A stretch of 64,000 nucleotides of DNA from contig OZ176052.1 of NCBI GenBank assembly GCA_964247055.1, positions 1,054,001 through 1,118,000 on the forward strand. The letters run 5' to 3'. Shown here one piece after another: positions 34,799 through 46,874 of the stretch. How positions within the stretch are numbered: position 1 is the stretch's first letter; every line of letters starts with the position of its first letter. Both the position numbers and the translations under genes were made by a program. Origin of the DNA: Paragordius varius. Taxonomy: Eukaryota; Nematomorpha. The notes below the pieces were generated by a model, which was not told where the DNA came from, did not search any database, and saw only the letters and a program-made list of their open reading frames with translations.

Positions 34799-35462
34799 AT
34801 AATATTACACATGCACACATATTTTGACGTCATTCACATGAGAAAAATTGTTTAGGTATTGCGAGACGTTTTGAAGGCTGAAAAAATATATGATTTAAAG
34901 GAAGGGTGTTCAACACAAACATTTAGCGGGATGCCTTGATAATTTTCTTATTAATTTATTTTAAGCTCAATTTTGGATGATATATTAGAATAATCGTAAA
35001 TTTTTGATTGAAATCGATTTTTTAATTTTTAGCATTTTTATAGCATGCTTACCGCAAAAAGCGTGAACACCTGATATTTCCGTTGCATTTTGACGCAAAT
35101 ACTCATATATTTGAGATATATTGTTCATGATGAAACAATCTGATACAATAAGTGCTTTTATTTTTAAGGCTTACGAGTGATGTTAAGTTAAAATGGTTTC
35201 CATATTTGACCGATATATAAAATGTGTTCTCCATATTTTATGAAAAGTTTGGGCCACAAATTATGAATTAGCATGTATCAAATAATGGCAAAATATATTT
35301 TAAGATTTTTTTTCCAGTAACTGCCTGGGCAAATAATATTAAAGAGTTTTGTGTTTATCATAGTCAAATATAATTATTAATAATTTATTAGTCTATCTAA
35401 AATAGTATATGCGTATTTTTCTATCTTTACATATTATTATAGTCATAGCAAAGTAAATTAGG

Positions 35463-38400
35463 TTAAAAGTTATTCAAATATTTGTGATAAATTGATTTAA
35501 AATCATTTTCTTTTCCACCATTTTTGGTGCGCTTGTTAACAATTTTGGTGATTGTTGGCCCACGTCGTTTTTTATTAGGTTTCTTTGGCATATTTCCATC
35601 TCTGGAATCTAAAACATTAATTTTCCGTATTTGCTCCAAAGGTAGCACAGGTCCTATTAGAAAAAAATGTCATTTATAATTTAAATATTTTTTACTTTAG
35701 TTTCGAAAAATAGCGAAATGTATTATTCAAAAGTTTATATAAATAATGTATAGAATAAATATAATTACCTTTATACTGTTCATACGTTAATTTGGTATAT
35801 TCAAGGGATCTTTTTGGGTCATATGCCAGTCGTTTTTTAAGACCAGAATCTTGGGGTAATCGTGATAATAGTTGACCTTTAAACAAGAAAATTATAAATT
35901 TACTCATAGAACTCTTTCTTTTTATTGATATTAAAAGAAAAATTTCAAATTAAATAATTATACTTTTGGATTTGGTTAAAGTGGATGTTGAAACAATCTT
36001 TTTAGCATAAACTTTGTTATGAGGCTTTTGTCCCGTATTTTTAATATCATTACATTTAATTACATGCTTATTATTTTGTAATGAGCTTTGTGTTAAAGGT
36101 AATACTACATCTTTTGAAAGGTGAGGAGCTGACCCCTGCGCCTTATTTTGTTGTATTTTAAGAGTTGGTTCAAGCGGTTGATTTAGTCGAAATTTAGTAA
36201 TGGATGGCTATACAATTTATAATATAAAATTTTATGTTTGCAAACAAAATAAGGTTGTTTATTGTTATGGAAAACGAGAGGTTTATTCTTTTCATCTATC
36301 TGTAGCAAATTAAAAATTTTTTGGATGTATATAATGAGTAATTTTATTAAGTAGGGACATACGATAAGTGATAAATAATAAAAAATGAAACCCCATAAAA
36401 CAATACATATTTATCCAGAAAAACTTAATTTTTAATTCTTAAATCCACCAAAAAACAACCTGGTAAAATCAAAAAAATTATTTAAACATTTCACCATTTG
36501 GATAATAAAAAGGTTGTACTACAGTAAGATTAATACAGTAGCGTATGGCATAAAACATTATTAGTCCATAAAAAAATAAAAAAGTGTTTTTTTAAAAAAC
36601 AAGCCTAATTCTATATACACATTCTTTTATGGACTAATAATGTTTTATGCCATACGCTACTGTAAATGATCATTACGAAAAAACAACTGAAGATCCAAAA
36701 TGGTAAACTATGATTAGCACATGGTTAAAAAATATGTTACAATAATTTATTGAAATAAAAACTGTAAATTTTTTCCATATGTGTGGCATTTTTTTATCCT
36801 CCTAAAAGTTGTTTCGGTGGTATCAATAATTACATGTACATATATATTTATATGTACATACATGTCCCTTTTCGGTACACATATATGAGAGATATAATAA
36901 CATTCTAATATGTCGCTTCTCGCTACATATCTTATTAGAGAACTGGTAAAATTGCATATGTTTTGCATTTTTTTATAAAATTAGGTATTAATCAGTATGT
37001 TATGTGTAGTGCATACTTCAATAATTAATTTATTAGTTTGATATAGGTTTTTATCAATTTATTTAAGGAAGGAGATATTTAGAATTTATGCATAGCTTTT
37101 GTGAAGAAGATAGTACAGATAAAAGTTTGCCATCAACATCAGATTCAAACTATGGGAACACAATAATAACTCAGACTTTGGAGATCAAAAAAGTATTTTT
37201 CATCGATATTTTAGGGCAGTATTGTTGTAAAAAAGGTAGAAAAAGCTATCCACCTTTTTCCATTATCCACAATGAAAAAACAAGTTGATGGTTTTGTGAT
37301 TTCTTAGATTATATGTCAGATTCAATCATAAAAAAAGTTTATGCGAGGACAATCAATGATCATCGCTAAACAAGGCCGAAAGAGATATGATAATTTAAAA
37401 TTACAAAGAAAATTATAACTGATATCATCAAAAACACTAATCAAATATATTTGGAATTAACAAAAATACGTATATGTGCGCAATAAAACTTGTGAAAACT
37501 TAAAATTATACAAATCTAAATATTGTCGTTAATTTTGGCAAAGAAATTTTCAATTGGATTTAATTGGGGGCTATAAGGAGAGTCATAAATATTAAATTTC
37601 TCTTATTTTGAATAGATTTCGCATGCTGTATTGGAGCGTTATCTAACAAAATATAATCTCATCCGATGAAATCACACTTTCCTGGCATCTTCAAGAAAAC
37701 TGTCAAAACCTGCAGAATCATAAATACATTATTCTGGAAAACTTGAGCGTTTCTAGATCCACACTTTGGAAATGTTTGAAACACACATGTATATGACACA
37801 CAAAAGAGATTATTTTGAGAACCTATAAATCGTAACACACCCCCTAAATATAGAAAGACAAAAAATTTCAATATGCCAGGGGGAAGTATTACAAAAAGAC
37901 ATGGATCTTTTTTTACGTAGGTGAATGTGGAATTAATATGAATACTAAAAGTTTTTATGGGTGGACGCGTTCGGGAAAATCACTGTGGTCATATAAAAAG
38001 ACGACCCTTTATTGTGCATGATTGGAATTTCCGATAATCTATTTATTTTATTTTAGGGACGGAATATGAATTAAAATTCGGCAATTTCCTTCTAGATGCC
38101 AGAAAAGTGATTTCACCGGATGGGATTATATAGTGTTGGATAACGCTCCGATACACCATGCGAAATCCATTCAAGACAAAAGAAATCTGTTATTTATGCA
38201 GCCATACAGCCCCCAATAAAATCCAATCGAAATTTTTTTGTGCTAAAATCAAAAAAAATGTGGAAGAATTGATTGAAAATTTAACTCAAAGTCTTAAAAA
38301 TATTCAGCACATTTTCATCTTTTTAAATATTATGAGCACACCAAAAAAATTGTCAAAAATATTTGCTTAAATAAATTACCACTAGAACCAGAAAATAATT

Positions 38401-41330
38401 ATAAATAAATAATTGATATTATTTTACCATTTTTCGTGACATTTATCAGTTTTTAGGTGAAATATAATGTTTTCATAAAAAAGTAAGCAAAATCAAATCA
38501 ATATTTAAATTTGTATAATATACAAGTTTTATTGCGCACATAAGCGCTTAATGATATTTTCAAATATATTTTTTTATAGTCTTATATGATATCAGTTATA
38601 ATTTTCTGAAATATCTTCTTAATTAATTGATAAAAAATAAAAAAATATATATAAAACCTAAAAAAGTAATTATCGAAGTAGGCACAACACATATGCAATG
38701 TTACTATATCTCTCATATAATATTTTATATATGTACATGTAATTATTAATATACCACCAAAATTAACGTAAAAAATGACACACATATATTGAAAAAAAAA
38801 TTACAGTATCTATTTCTATAAATTACTGTAAATATGTAAGTAAATACAACAGAAAGGTTTCATCAAGGGTCATATATGGTGTACTTATTACATATTTTTA
38901 CCATTTGCTAATCATTTTTTCTTTTAAATATTCAATTGTTTTTTTTTCGTGATAATCAATTATTAATATTATACTGTGAAATAAAATTAAACTATTACTA
39001 TGTATCAAAGTAAAGTGTGTTGCTTACAAAAATATATTATCTCGTTGAATTAACTTATAAAAGTATATCCGAAATGCATAATAATACACACACACCTTTA
39101 ATATCTTTGACAACCACTATAAAATACGCAAAAATTATAACCAAAAAATGAGAATCCTGTTTTGAATTGTTTCTGGGTATTTTGGGGACATTACATTCAG
39201 ATAATATATCATCGTGTCCAGTTTCAACGATAGCTTTGTTGGGTGTAGATGATTTTTTTCTCTTATTACCTGGTTAAACAATTAAATTAACCGTCAAATA
39301 AATTATGTTTTTTAAGATTAATATTTACCTATATTAATTTTTAAATCTTTTTAAAAAATAAAATTTTGTTTTAAATTGACATAATAAACTATGTCATAAC
39401 GATATATTTCATATTATAAAGGAGTTATATTAGTTTGAAAACACATAATTTATTTTAAATGGTGAATTTGAATTGTTGAGGGTGAATTTAAACTGTAAAT
39501 GGTAATATAGAGTATAAAAAATATAAATTTATCAGTTACACCTATAATCAATTGTTTTTTGTGAACCAAATATTGATTTCTAAGATAAACATAAATAAAT
39601 ATTACACACTATTTTTTAAACAAAAAAGTTTATTTTTTAACGAATATTATAATAACATCGTATATATGATAATAAATTTCCTGTATGTTGAGCGAATTTG
39701 GTCTAAAATTTGCAATTACCCTCTTTCTTAAAGAAAGTCCTTAAAAAGTGTGGTTTAAATAAAATAAAATTATTATAAAAATATACTAAAATTATTATAA
39801 AAATTGTAATACCTCCACTCATTTTAGGCGTCACAGTTTTATCTTTGTGAGAATCATTTTTTTGATCTTGCACACTTTGTTTGTTTCGCTGACTTCTCTA
39901 ATACAACATCATAAATCAAGTATTAATTTGTAATATAGAGTAGATAAAACTGTAATTATAAAAAATAAAACACCAATATTTTTAACAGTTTTACCATATT
40001 TTTAAACCTTGATTTTTATTCATAATAATATAAAGTTTTAGGAATAGGTTTTTAATTAACCAAAAAATATATTATATTTCAAAGTAAAGATACAACAGAA
40101 AGGATTGATCAAGGAATAATTAGTATATGGTGTATTTATTACATATATTTTTAACCATGTGCTAATCATTTTTTTCAATTGGATATTCTTTTTTTCTTTC
40201 ATAATAATAATTTGTTATTTTACTGTATGTCGTATTTCAATTATATAATAGGGTTATAAAGAAAGGATCTGATATAAAAAAATTTAGACTTTAAGTTTTT
40301 GCGTTTTGCACTAAAGTTCTAATTTATATATGTGCTTCAAAATTTGGTTTAAAAATGATAAATATCAAAATAATATAACGAGGATCATAATTTTTGGTTT
40401 TTTCTATTAATTTTAGGCAAAATGTTTGATCTTCGAAATAACCTTATTTTGATTAAAATTCAATAATTTTTTCATCATTTTTGAATGTTGGACATCCTGT
40501 TTTAAAGTATAATTTTATTTTTTTTCCCGTGAAAATAATATACAAAATAAACAATTGCAGTTTGTAAAATTATCAATACAAAAGTTATCTTAAAATATAA
40601 AAAAACGCTATCGAAGTAAAATATGTTTAATTAGTTTTTACTGAGTTTTCTAATAAAAAATATGTTAAACCGGAAATAAATAGGGTTTTAAATATTAGAG
40701 TTACCCTAAGCATTCCGTGTTTTTCCCACATAGTTTCATAATCTTGCAATTTTGCTTTCTTACGATCTTGATATTCGTCAATACTTTCCATGCGAGCAAA
40801 TAACTTTGCATGTAAGTCCTCTAAATTGGGTTGCTTGTTCCCTAAAAAGAGTTAATCAAACATTTAATACTTCGGCCAGATGATTTGATTAATCTTTCGA
40901 CCGATTTGTGAAGGGCTTTTTGAAATGCCGGACTTGATTGTATAATATCGTCAGGGATTTTGGCTTCCTTTATAGTTTCAATTTTTGTTTTAGAAACTTC
41001 AACTTGAGGTGAAGTGGTTTCACTTATTAAAGAATCATCTGGCGCAAAGATTGAAGACTCTCCAGGACCTATTTCAAAAGTCGAGTTTAAGAGATCTGAA
41101 ATATTTTGTTCATCGGTGTTAGCTTTTGGTATGGTTGCTTTTGGTATGGTTTGCTTTTTCGTTTTACGCCGATGTTTGGTAGCTTTTTCGATTTTGTAAA
41201 TCAATATTCGTTTCTAAACTTTAACACTTAATTATACGTTTAGTTTTCCTTTAACATCCAAGTTCATATCCTGTGCCATTTTATAGAGATCTTTGAATTG
41301 GAGCCCATTTAATTCTGACTTTTTCTTCAT
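35463..41330 (-). CDS. NUSAP1: NUSAP1, nucleolar and spindle-associated protein, 8 exons
   Basis: Minus-strand exons fit at 41330-41238, 41213-40871, 40841-40705, 39897-39813, 39269-39142, 36207-35964, 35876-35769 and 35653-35463, all GT-AG and in phase, giving 442 aa; human NUSAP1 has 441. The N-terminus (LNGLQFKDLYKMAQDMNLDV) aligns with the SAP-like start of NUSAP1, exon 3 has MESIDEYQDRKKAKL where human has MESIDQYIERKKKHF, and the basic C-terminal half includes LKKRLAYDPKRSLEYTK, resembling the human LSRPLNYEPHKGKL region. NUSAP1 binds and bundles spindle microtubules and associates with chromatin. Introns 1 and 2 are 24 nt (41214-41237) and 29 nt (40842-40870), whereas intron 5 is about 2.9 kb and filled with transposons. 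The start is the first ATG and matches the family. Confidence 0.88.
36536..36662. mobile_element. Short palindromic TA-flanked MITE (127 bp)
   Basis: It starts CAGTAGCGTATGGCATAAAA and ends with the complement, TTTTATGCCATACGCTACTG, flanked by TA. The arms are nearly perfect over about 38 bp. A second copy is at 55493-55663. It lies in NUSAP1 intron 5. Confidence 0.9.
37475..38540. mobile_element. Foldback transposon with two inverted transposase fragments
   Basis: Termini TGTGCGCAATAAAACTTGT and ACAAG-TTTTATTGCGCACA form inverted repeats next to TA. Inside, the same C-terminal piece of a DDE transposase occurs twice in opposite orientation: plus strand 38090-38370 (LDNAPIHHAKSIQDKRNLLF, PYSPQ then NPIE) and minus strand about 37700-37540 (LDNAPIQHAKSIQNKRNLIF). 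The DNAP...PYSP.NPIE signature belongs to the Tc1/IS630-type DDE endonuclease group. Both copies carry stops. It lies in NUSAP1 intron 5. Confidence 0.8.
39365..39510. mobile_element. Fragment of the minisatellite-bearing MITE
   Basis: The sequence from about 39375 to 39500 (ATATATTTCATATTATAAAG... GGTGAATTTGAATTGTTGAG, then ACTGTAAATGGTA) is the reverse complement of the left part of the element at 24316-24752, with only about two terminal 21-bp units. It lies in NUSAP1 intron 4. Confidence 0.7.
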
Positions 41331-41649
41331 AATTCAAAAATTGCGGGCACAAACCTTATTTAGAAATGTTACGAGTTGTTTTTCAGTTAGAATCAAAAAA
41401 CCTTAACCGTAATAATAGTACTTAATATATAAACAGAATTTAATTAAATTCCTCTACCGATCTGCTTATACAACTAAACAACTTAGTAGTTTTTTGATTT
41501 TAATCGTGAAGAGTATTTGAATTTGCGTTAAAATATTTTTGTAATTATTAAAAAAAGACATTTTGATGTTTATAAAGGCTATATATATCAAAAAATATGA
41601 ATGCTAATTCATCAAGTATTTTTATGTCCAAAATAGGGCTAAATAAATA
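41331..41649. other. Upstream flank of NUSAP1
   Basis: This should hold the NUSAP1 promoter (on the minus strand). No distinct core promoter motif could be separated from AT-rich background. Confidence 0.35.
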
Positions 41650-42720
41650 ACCTGTTGAAACATATATATTGTGATAGGAAAATGTATGAGGATTATTATG
41701 GTGCTTTTGGTATTGGGCCATCTGAGTGATATAAGAAAATTACAATAGGTTGGTAAGTGCTTTAAATATATTTTTTTATCAAAGCTAGAGTTTTTACTAC
41801 AAAAAATATCACGAAAAATAACATAAAATACGTATAAAAAGCAAATAATATTTTCAAAATAGTGAAATGTTAGATGTGGTGTCTGAAAGTTCTAATTTTT
41901 TACTCTTCTAAAATGGGCTAGTCCTGTTAAAATAAATGCAAAGATACCGGGGGTAGCATAACATTTACAAAGCTAAATTTTAATATCAACGGGACACCAA
42001 ATGCATACCTTTTCCAAAAATTTGATTTTAAGCAAAATTTTGTTGAGGCGTATTTCATACTATTTTGAGTCATGATCGAAATGGTTTAGTAATGGTAAGA
42101 CATAATAAAAAGACTTTTTTAATAAATTCAATGATGCTGAACATCTCTATCATATTAGTTAAAATATTCGTTATTTAAATTTTTGTTAAATATATATTGT
42201 GTTTCTTCAAAAATTAAAAACATACCTTTTAATTTAAATTCTGAAACGATGCAAATGTTGAGCATTATCAATTTCATATGTAACAAGAAGTTTTTAAACC
42301 GTATCCTTGCCTAGAAATATTATAAATTACGCTCTACCATTATGATTAAAATAAAATATGCCATTTACTAAAGATATTTGTAGTTGATATCAAAATACAG
42401 CATATTTAAAATTTGTATCTGGCAACGGCATGTTTACGTTTATTTAAAAGGACTAGCCCATTTTAGAAGATCAAAAAAATTTAGGACTTTCGGAACCCAC
42501 ATCTAAAAATTGAAATTTTTTGAAAATATTGTTTATTAGTTTATTATATAATATGTTATTTTTGAGGCCTCTAGCTTTAAAACCATTTATAAATCTTCGC
42601 AAATTTTCCCATTTTCTGATCTTAACGCCAAAGTGTAAATTACTTTCTGATATCAATCTTAAAAATCAAAGGCACCATGATAAGGGAGAATTATCCTACT
42701 CAAATATATATGATTCATCA
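41650..42720. mobile_element. Foldback element with long degenerate inverted arms, copy 1
   Basis: Sequence at 41850-41950 (CTTCTAAAATGGGCTAGTCC) is the reverse complement of 42430-42530 (GGACTAGCCCATTTTAGAAG), and weaker complementarity extends to about 41670 and 42710. A related copy lies at about 51690-53000. No coding sequence is visible. It appears to be a non-autonomous inverted-repeat element. Confidence 0.75.
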
Positions 42721-42911
42721 GGATAATATTTTGTGAACACTGTGTTTTAAAATAAAAACATTTACATTTCATAACTTGGGATAATGGACAAAATGATGAA
42801 TTCGGATTTCTTAAAAAGTATTAAACGTATGTACTGACTTCAAAAAAATTTTGATAAAAAATATAAATTAAATTTTTATCCCAAACTTTTTACCCGCCAT
42901 TTTTCTGTTTT

Positions 42912-43501
42912 TTAACACTTGGATACAACACACTTATTTTAGTCCTTCGATTCAAATTGGGGTAGTTGGATACCCCAGGCCTGTTTAAAATCAAATACTT
43001 TTAAAAGTATGGAAGGAAAAGAAACCATGGCAAAATTTTTCACTTATATAACATTAATAAACCGAAATATAAAAAAATTTTTATTCAAAATTACTTGATA
43101 ATACTTATTTTAAGCAAAAACCGAAAGGTAAAAATTTCGTCAACGTGACATGTGTGAAATGGTAAAATAGAAAATAATACAAAATAAACCGCTTTTTCTA
43201 TTTCTATCAATGTTAGATGTAATTTAAATAAAAAAATTAGCTTTAATTTTACCCTTAAAATTGAATGAAGACGATATTTTGCAAAAAATTTGCAAAATAA
43301 AAATGGCGTCGAAGTAGTTTGACATGGAACTTTTTCTTCAAAACAAAATTTTATTAAGATATTTTGGCATATTTATATAATTTTTATTAGGATAGAAGCA
43401 TAAATTTAAATTGGGACCGTTTCCATCAGTAGTTTTTTAAAAATGTTAATTAAAATTTAGTCTGGGGTATTTAGATACCCCAATTTGAATCGAAGTGTTA
43501 A
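42912..43501 (-). mobile_element. TTAA-flanked MITE, copy 2
   Basis: This is the inverted counterpart of the element at 29213-29790: it starts TTAACACTTGGATACAACAC and ends GAATCGAAGTGTTAA. The internal sequence, including ATCAATGTTAGATGTAATTT, matches throughout. The open frame at 43485-43694 begins inside its end and is not a gene. Confidence 0.8.
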
Positions 43502-44774
43502 ATCGTTATCACAATTACAAATAAATAATTATATAATATGGCTCAAAATTAAAATAATTAATTTAACAAGTTTTCAAATTGTACAAGATATTCAATTTAT
43601 AATTTACCTGCTTTGGATCGTTTTGGAGTTAAAATTATTGGAAAGAAAAGACTGTAAAAAATTTACGCTTTTGCATCTAATACCAGATCAATGAGTTGTT
43701 TAACCAAAACAACTTTCAAAACAACAGTCAATTTACAAGTTTAAGTCTTGGTTATAAAACTACCCCAAAATAAATCGTTTACAAAAAAATAAAAGGTCAT
43801 GAATGGCCAATTAAAATTTTAAAACAATCAGATATTTTATTTAAATAATTAGCTATTAAAACAAAATCAAATGCATTTAAAATTAAATAAACATTATATT
43901 TTAGCCATCAATTTTTCCAGTTAACTAACGAATGAGAAAAACTAAAATCTGAGGCATTTGGAAAACTATATAGACGGATTCATACTGTGCTAGTTTTCAA
44001 GATCTTTAATCTGTATTTTTCAAATTATTATTATATTTATATTATAAACTAAAAAAAGTTTTTACATTTTTCGAAGCTATATATTAACCCAAATAAGCAA
44101 ACTTATAATTATTAATTCATTTTAAAGGTTAAATTATTAAGCTAAATAGAAATTATTACAAGTTATCATTTTTAAATATTATATTTTGTAAAATGGTATT
44201 TAATCAATTATTATAGTTCTAACTATGTTTGATTGATATTGTGAATGTCAATTAAGACAAAATCCAGCCTGAGAAATAATATCTGAGGCCATAACTAACC
44301 CAATAATGAAGCCGGACATAATAAATACCGTCTCTAACCTTATGTTATTGTATCTTTAACATCAGATTTGAACCTTGAATGCGAGAAAAGCAATAAATTA
44401 TGGCTATGTAAGGAATTTTTATTTATGAGTTAGTAAAATATTTTTTGAATGATATGCTTGACTATCTATCCCCGTAGTCGATAAATATTTAAGTAAAAAT
44501 CGCAAAACAAAAGTTTTTTTGGATTTTTATGATGGCAAATATTACCCGTAACTAGGTAAAAATTAAAGATAAATACTAAAATATCAATTATAAATACCCT
44601 TTCCTAAAAATTGTGCGGTCCAGTTGCTTCCCAAAAGTTGCATATTTCAACATATAGTATGTGCAAATTAAAATAACATACTTTTTAGCCCAAATTTATG
44701 ATTTTTTTATGTGATGATATGTAGTTAATAAATATAACTTGTTATATAATATGATACTAGTTAAATTTCCCTAA
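43502..44774. other. Intergenic with Helitron-like remnants
   Basis: No gene was seen. The part at about 44535-44650 resembles the repeats inside the Helitrons (ATATTACCCGTAACTAGG then TAAAAATTAAAG), so an older copy or flank of the family may precede the intact element. Confidence 0.4.
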
Positions 44775-46190
44775 TCTATATAATAAAAATGAAAAATGCT
44801 GGCTTTGTGATCTGGTACAGGAAAAACGGTAGACCCATTCAAATCCAAACTTCGAAAAAATATAATCATTAATGAATGCCCCGACAATAGCTTCGCCCCT
44901 TTTTTGAATTAGGCCCCCAGTTCGGGCCCACCCCGTGTGAAAAACGGGTTTTTGTTGAAAACACAAGTCCACAAAAATCGTGTCTTTGAGACAATTTTCC
45001 GGAGAACGTACTGGACCATTCAATTTCAAATATGATTTTTGTTAACTTATTTTCGATTGTGCCGAACATAGTCGTCTCACTTTTTAAATTAGGCCCTCTT
45101 TTTAGCCGCTCCCCCCGTAAAATGCCATTTTTTTCAAAAAACCACAAAAATAATTTTCTGATTCTATTTTTGGCCCAAGGTAGGAGACAGTAAAAATTCA
45201 ATAAGGATTCCACATATTCCCTGTTAAAAGGCAAAAATTTTATTCAAGCGTTTTTTTGATGATAGCTGCTGAGTAAGGCTCTACCCACTAAAAAGTGACC
45301 TGTCATATCTAAATAGCGTGCTTTTGGGGCTAAATTTCCGAAAACCTAACACGCCATGTTCAACAGCTGATAAAGTATTTGTAAAGAGTCAAATTTTTAG
45401 ATCGTGCGGTTTTTTAAAATTAGCCGTTAATTAGGCCCTTTACACCCTGAAAAATGCGCCATTATAGAATGATTTTTTAATTTTGAGGCAATTTTTCTAA
45501 AAACTAATAAGAGAATATGGAATTAATCATGATTCCAGGTATTCTCCGTATAAAGGCAAAAATTTCACTTAAGCGCTTTTTTGTATCAGCTTCTGGGTAG
45601 GGAACTACCCGCCAAAAACTGCGCCACTATATAATTACGTTGTTTTGGAACTATTTAAAAGAAAACTTATGCCATATGAGCTCATTTAAAGTTCGAAATA
45701 TTATTCGTAACTAGGTAAAAATTAAAGTCAGGCCTTTTTTGGGCCTTTATGCCCTAATACGCCATCATATAACGATTATTTAGTATTGAGGTATTTTTCG
45801 AATAACCCATGAGACAATGGTCTCAGCGCTTTTCCATATAGGCTTATGGGTAGGGGTCCGGTTTAAAACTGAGACGCCATACAAAAATGGCGTGGCTTTC
45901 GAGATAATTTTCAAAAAACTTAAGAAGCCAAGGCTTTAAATATTACGCATAAAAAGGTAAAAATTATAGTATAACGGTTTTTTCCGTTAGCCGTCAATTT
46001 GGGGCCTTTACACCAGTAAACAATATATTAGTATGAATGAAATAGAAAATCCATGGGATTATAGCTATTAAATAATGTTTCGAAATAATCCACATATATG
46101 GATCATTTTATTGATTTCTTTTTTCAAATAACCCTCCCAGAAGTCCGAAGGACTTCCTCGGGCTACGTAGCAGCACGAGATATACGCTAG
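44775..46190 (+). mobile_element. Non-autonomous Helitron, copy B
   Basis: It starts TCTATATAATAAAAATGAAA after an A and ends GATATACGCTAG before a T. The subterminal hairpin GAAGTCC-GAA-GGACTTC and the palindrome GCTACGTAGC lie in the last 55 bp. The interior is a shorter set of the same roughly 300-bp repeats as copy A. Open frames at 44757-45234 lie inside it and have no recognisable product. Confidence 0.88.
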
Positions 46191-46236
46191 TTAATATATA
46201 ATTTTTACATTTCGATTTATCTCAATGTTTCTAACT

Positions 46237-46470
46237 TTAAAATTGAGAGGGAGCCGATTTGAAATTAACCAACCAGTTTTTACCATTTTTATAAGCTTGT
46301 AAAGTACCATTAATAAACCGTGGGGCTTTAATTTTAAGATTCGTTTTGAAAGCGATATCTTTACTACATGCTTCATCATTATCAAAAAAATATTGACTAA
46401 CTATAAAATATAAATAAAATATGTAACCGTATTTGATGTGAGTTTGTTTGATGTCACTTCTATTTACCAT
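46237..46470 (-). CDS. Small two-exon gene candidate, 68 aa, unrecognised
   Basis: Exon 46470-46428 joins exon 46400-46237 across a 27-nt GT-AG intron (46401-46427), giving MVNRSDIKQTHIKY then VSQYFFDNDEACSKDIAFKT and a basic C-terminus ending FKSAPSQF. Without splicing the frame is also open (77 aa), replacing the junction with a hydrophobic YIFYLYFIV insert. The size class of the intron matches others in this window, which supports it. No family was recognised. It stands head to head with the sulfotransferase gene, 404 bp apart, and Helitron B sits 46 bp past its stop. Confidence 0.45.
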   Translation of the reverse strand: MVNRSDIKQTHIKYGYIFYLYFIVSQYFFDNDEACSKDIAFKTNLKIKAPRFINGTLQAYKNGKNWLVNFKSAPSQF

Positions 46471-46874
46471 ATAATATATTTATTATATATCTGTGAAAAA
46501 AAGAGATATCTCAAGTCATCAACAATTTAATGTGATATATCATTTACCGTTTATTATCATTTTTTTGTCGTAGAATTTCTTAGTAAAATCTACAACGTTC
46601 TGTATTTAGTAATTGCAAGTTCAATACACTTTATATCTTATCATATTCTTATTTAATTATTACATATATTATAATTAATTAATATGCATAAATGTCAAAT
46701 GCTTCTTTAAAATGAATTCCATTTTTATTAGTCTAAACGCTAAGAATTCCCCAAATTTATATTTCTGGAAAAATGCGATACGAAGTCTATTCTAATTGAA
46801 AATATTTCATTTAGCTTTAATCTAGAATTATGTAAATGGCTTTTCAATTTTTTTGAAAGATCCGTAATTTTTAT

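Noticed and set aside
37088-37288. 66-codon plus-strand frame in NUSAP1 intron 5
   Set aside because: Short, between transposable elements, no motif; not enough to call a gene.
44757-45234. Overlapping minus-strand frames of 90 and 121 codons
   Set aside because: They are within Helitron B and correspond to the end sequences shared with copies A and C; no protein family is evident.
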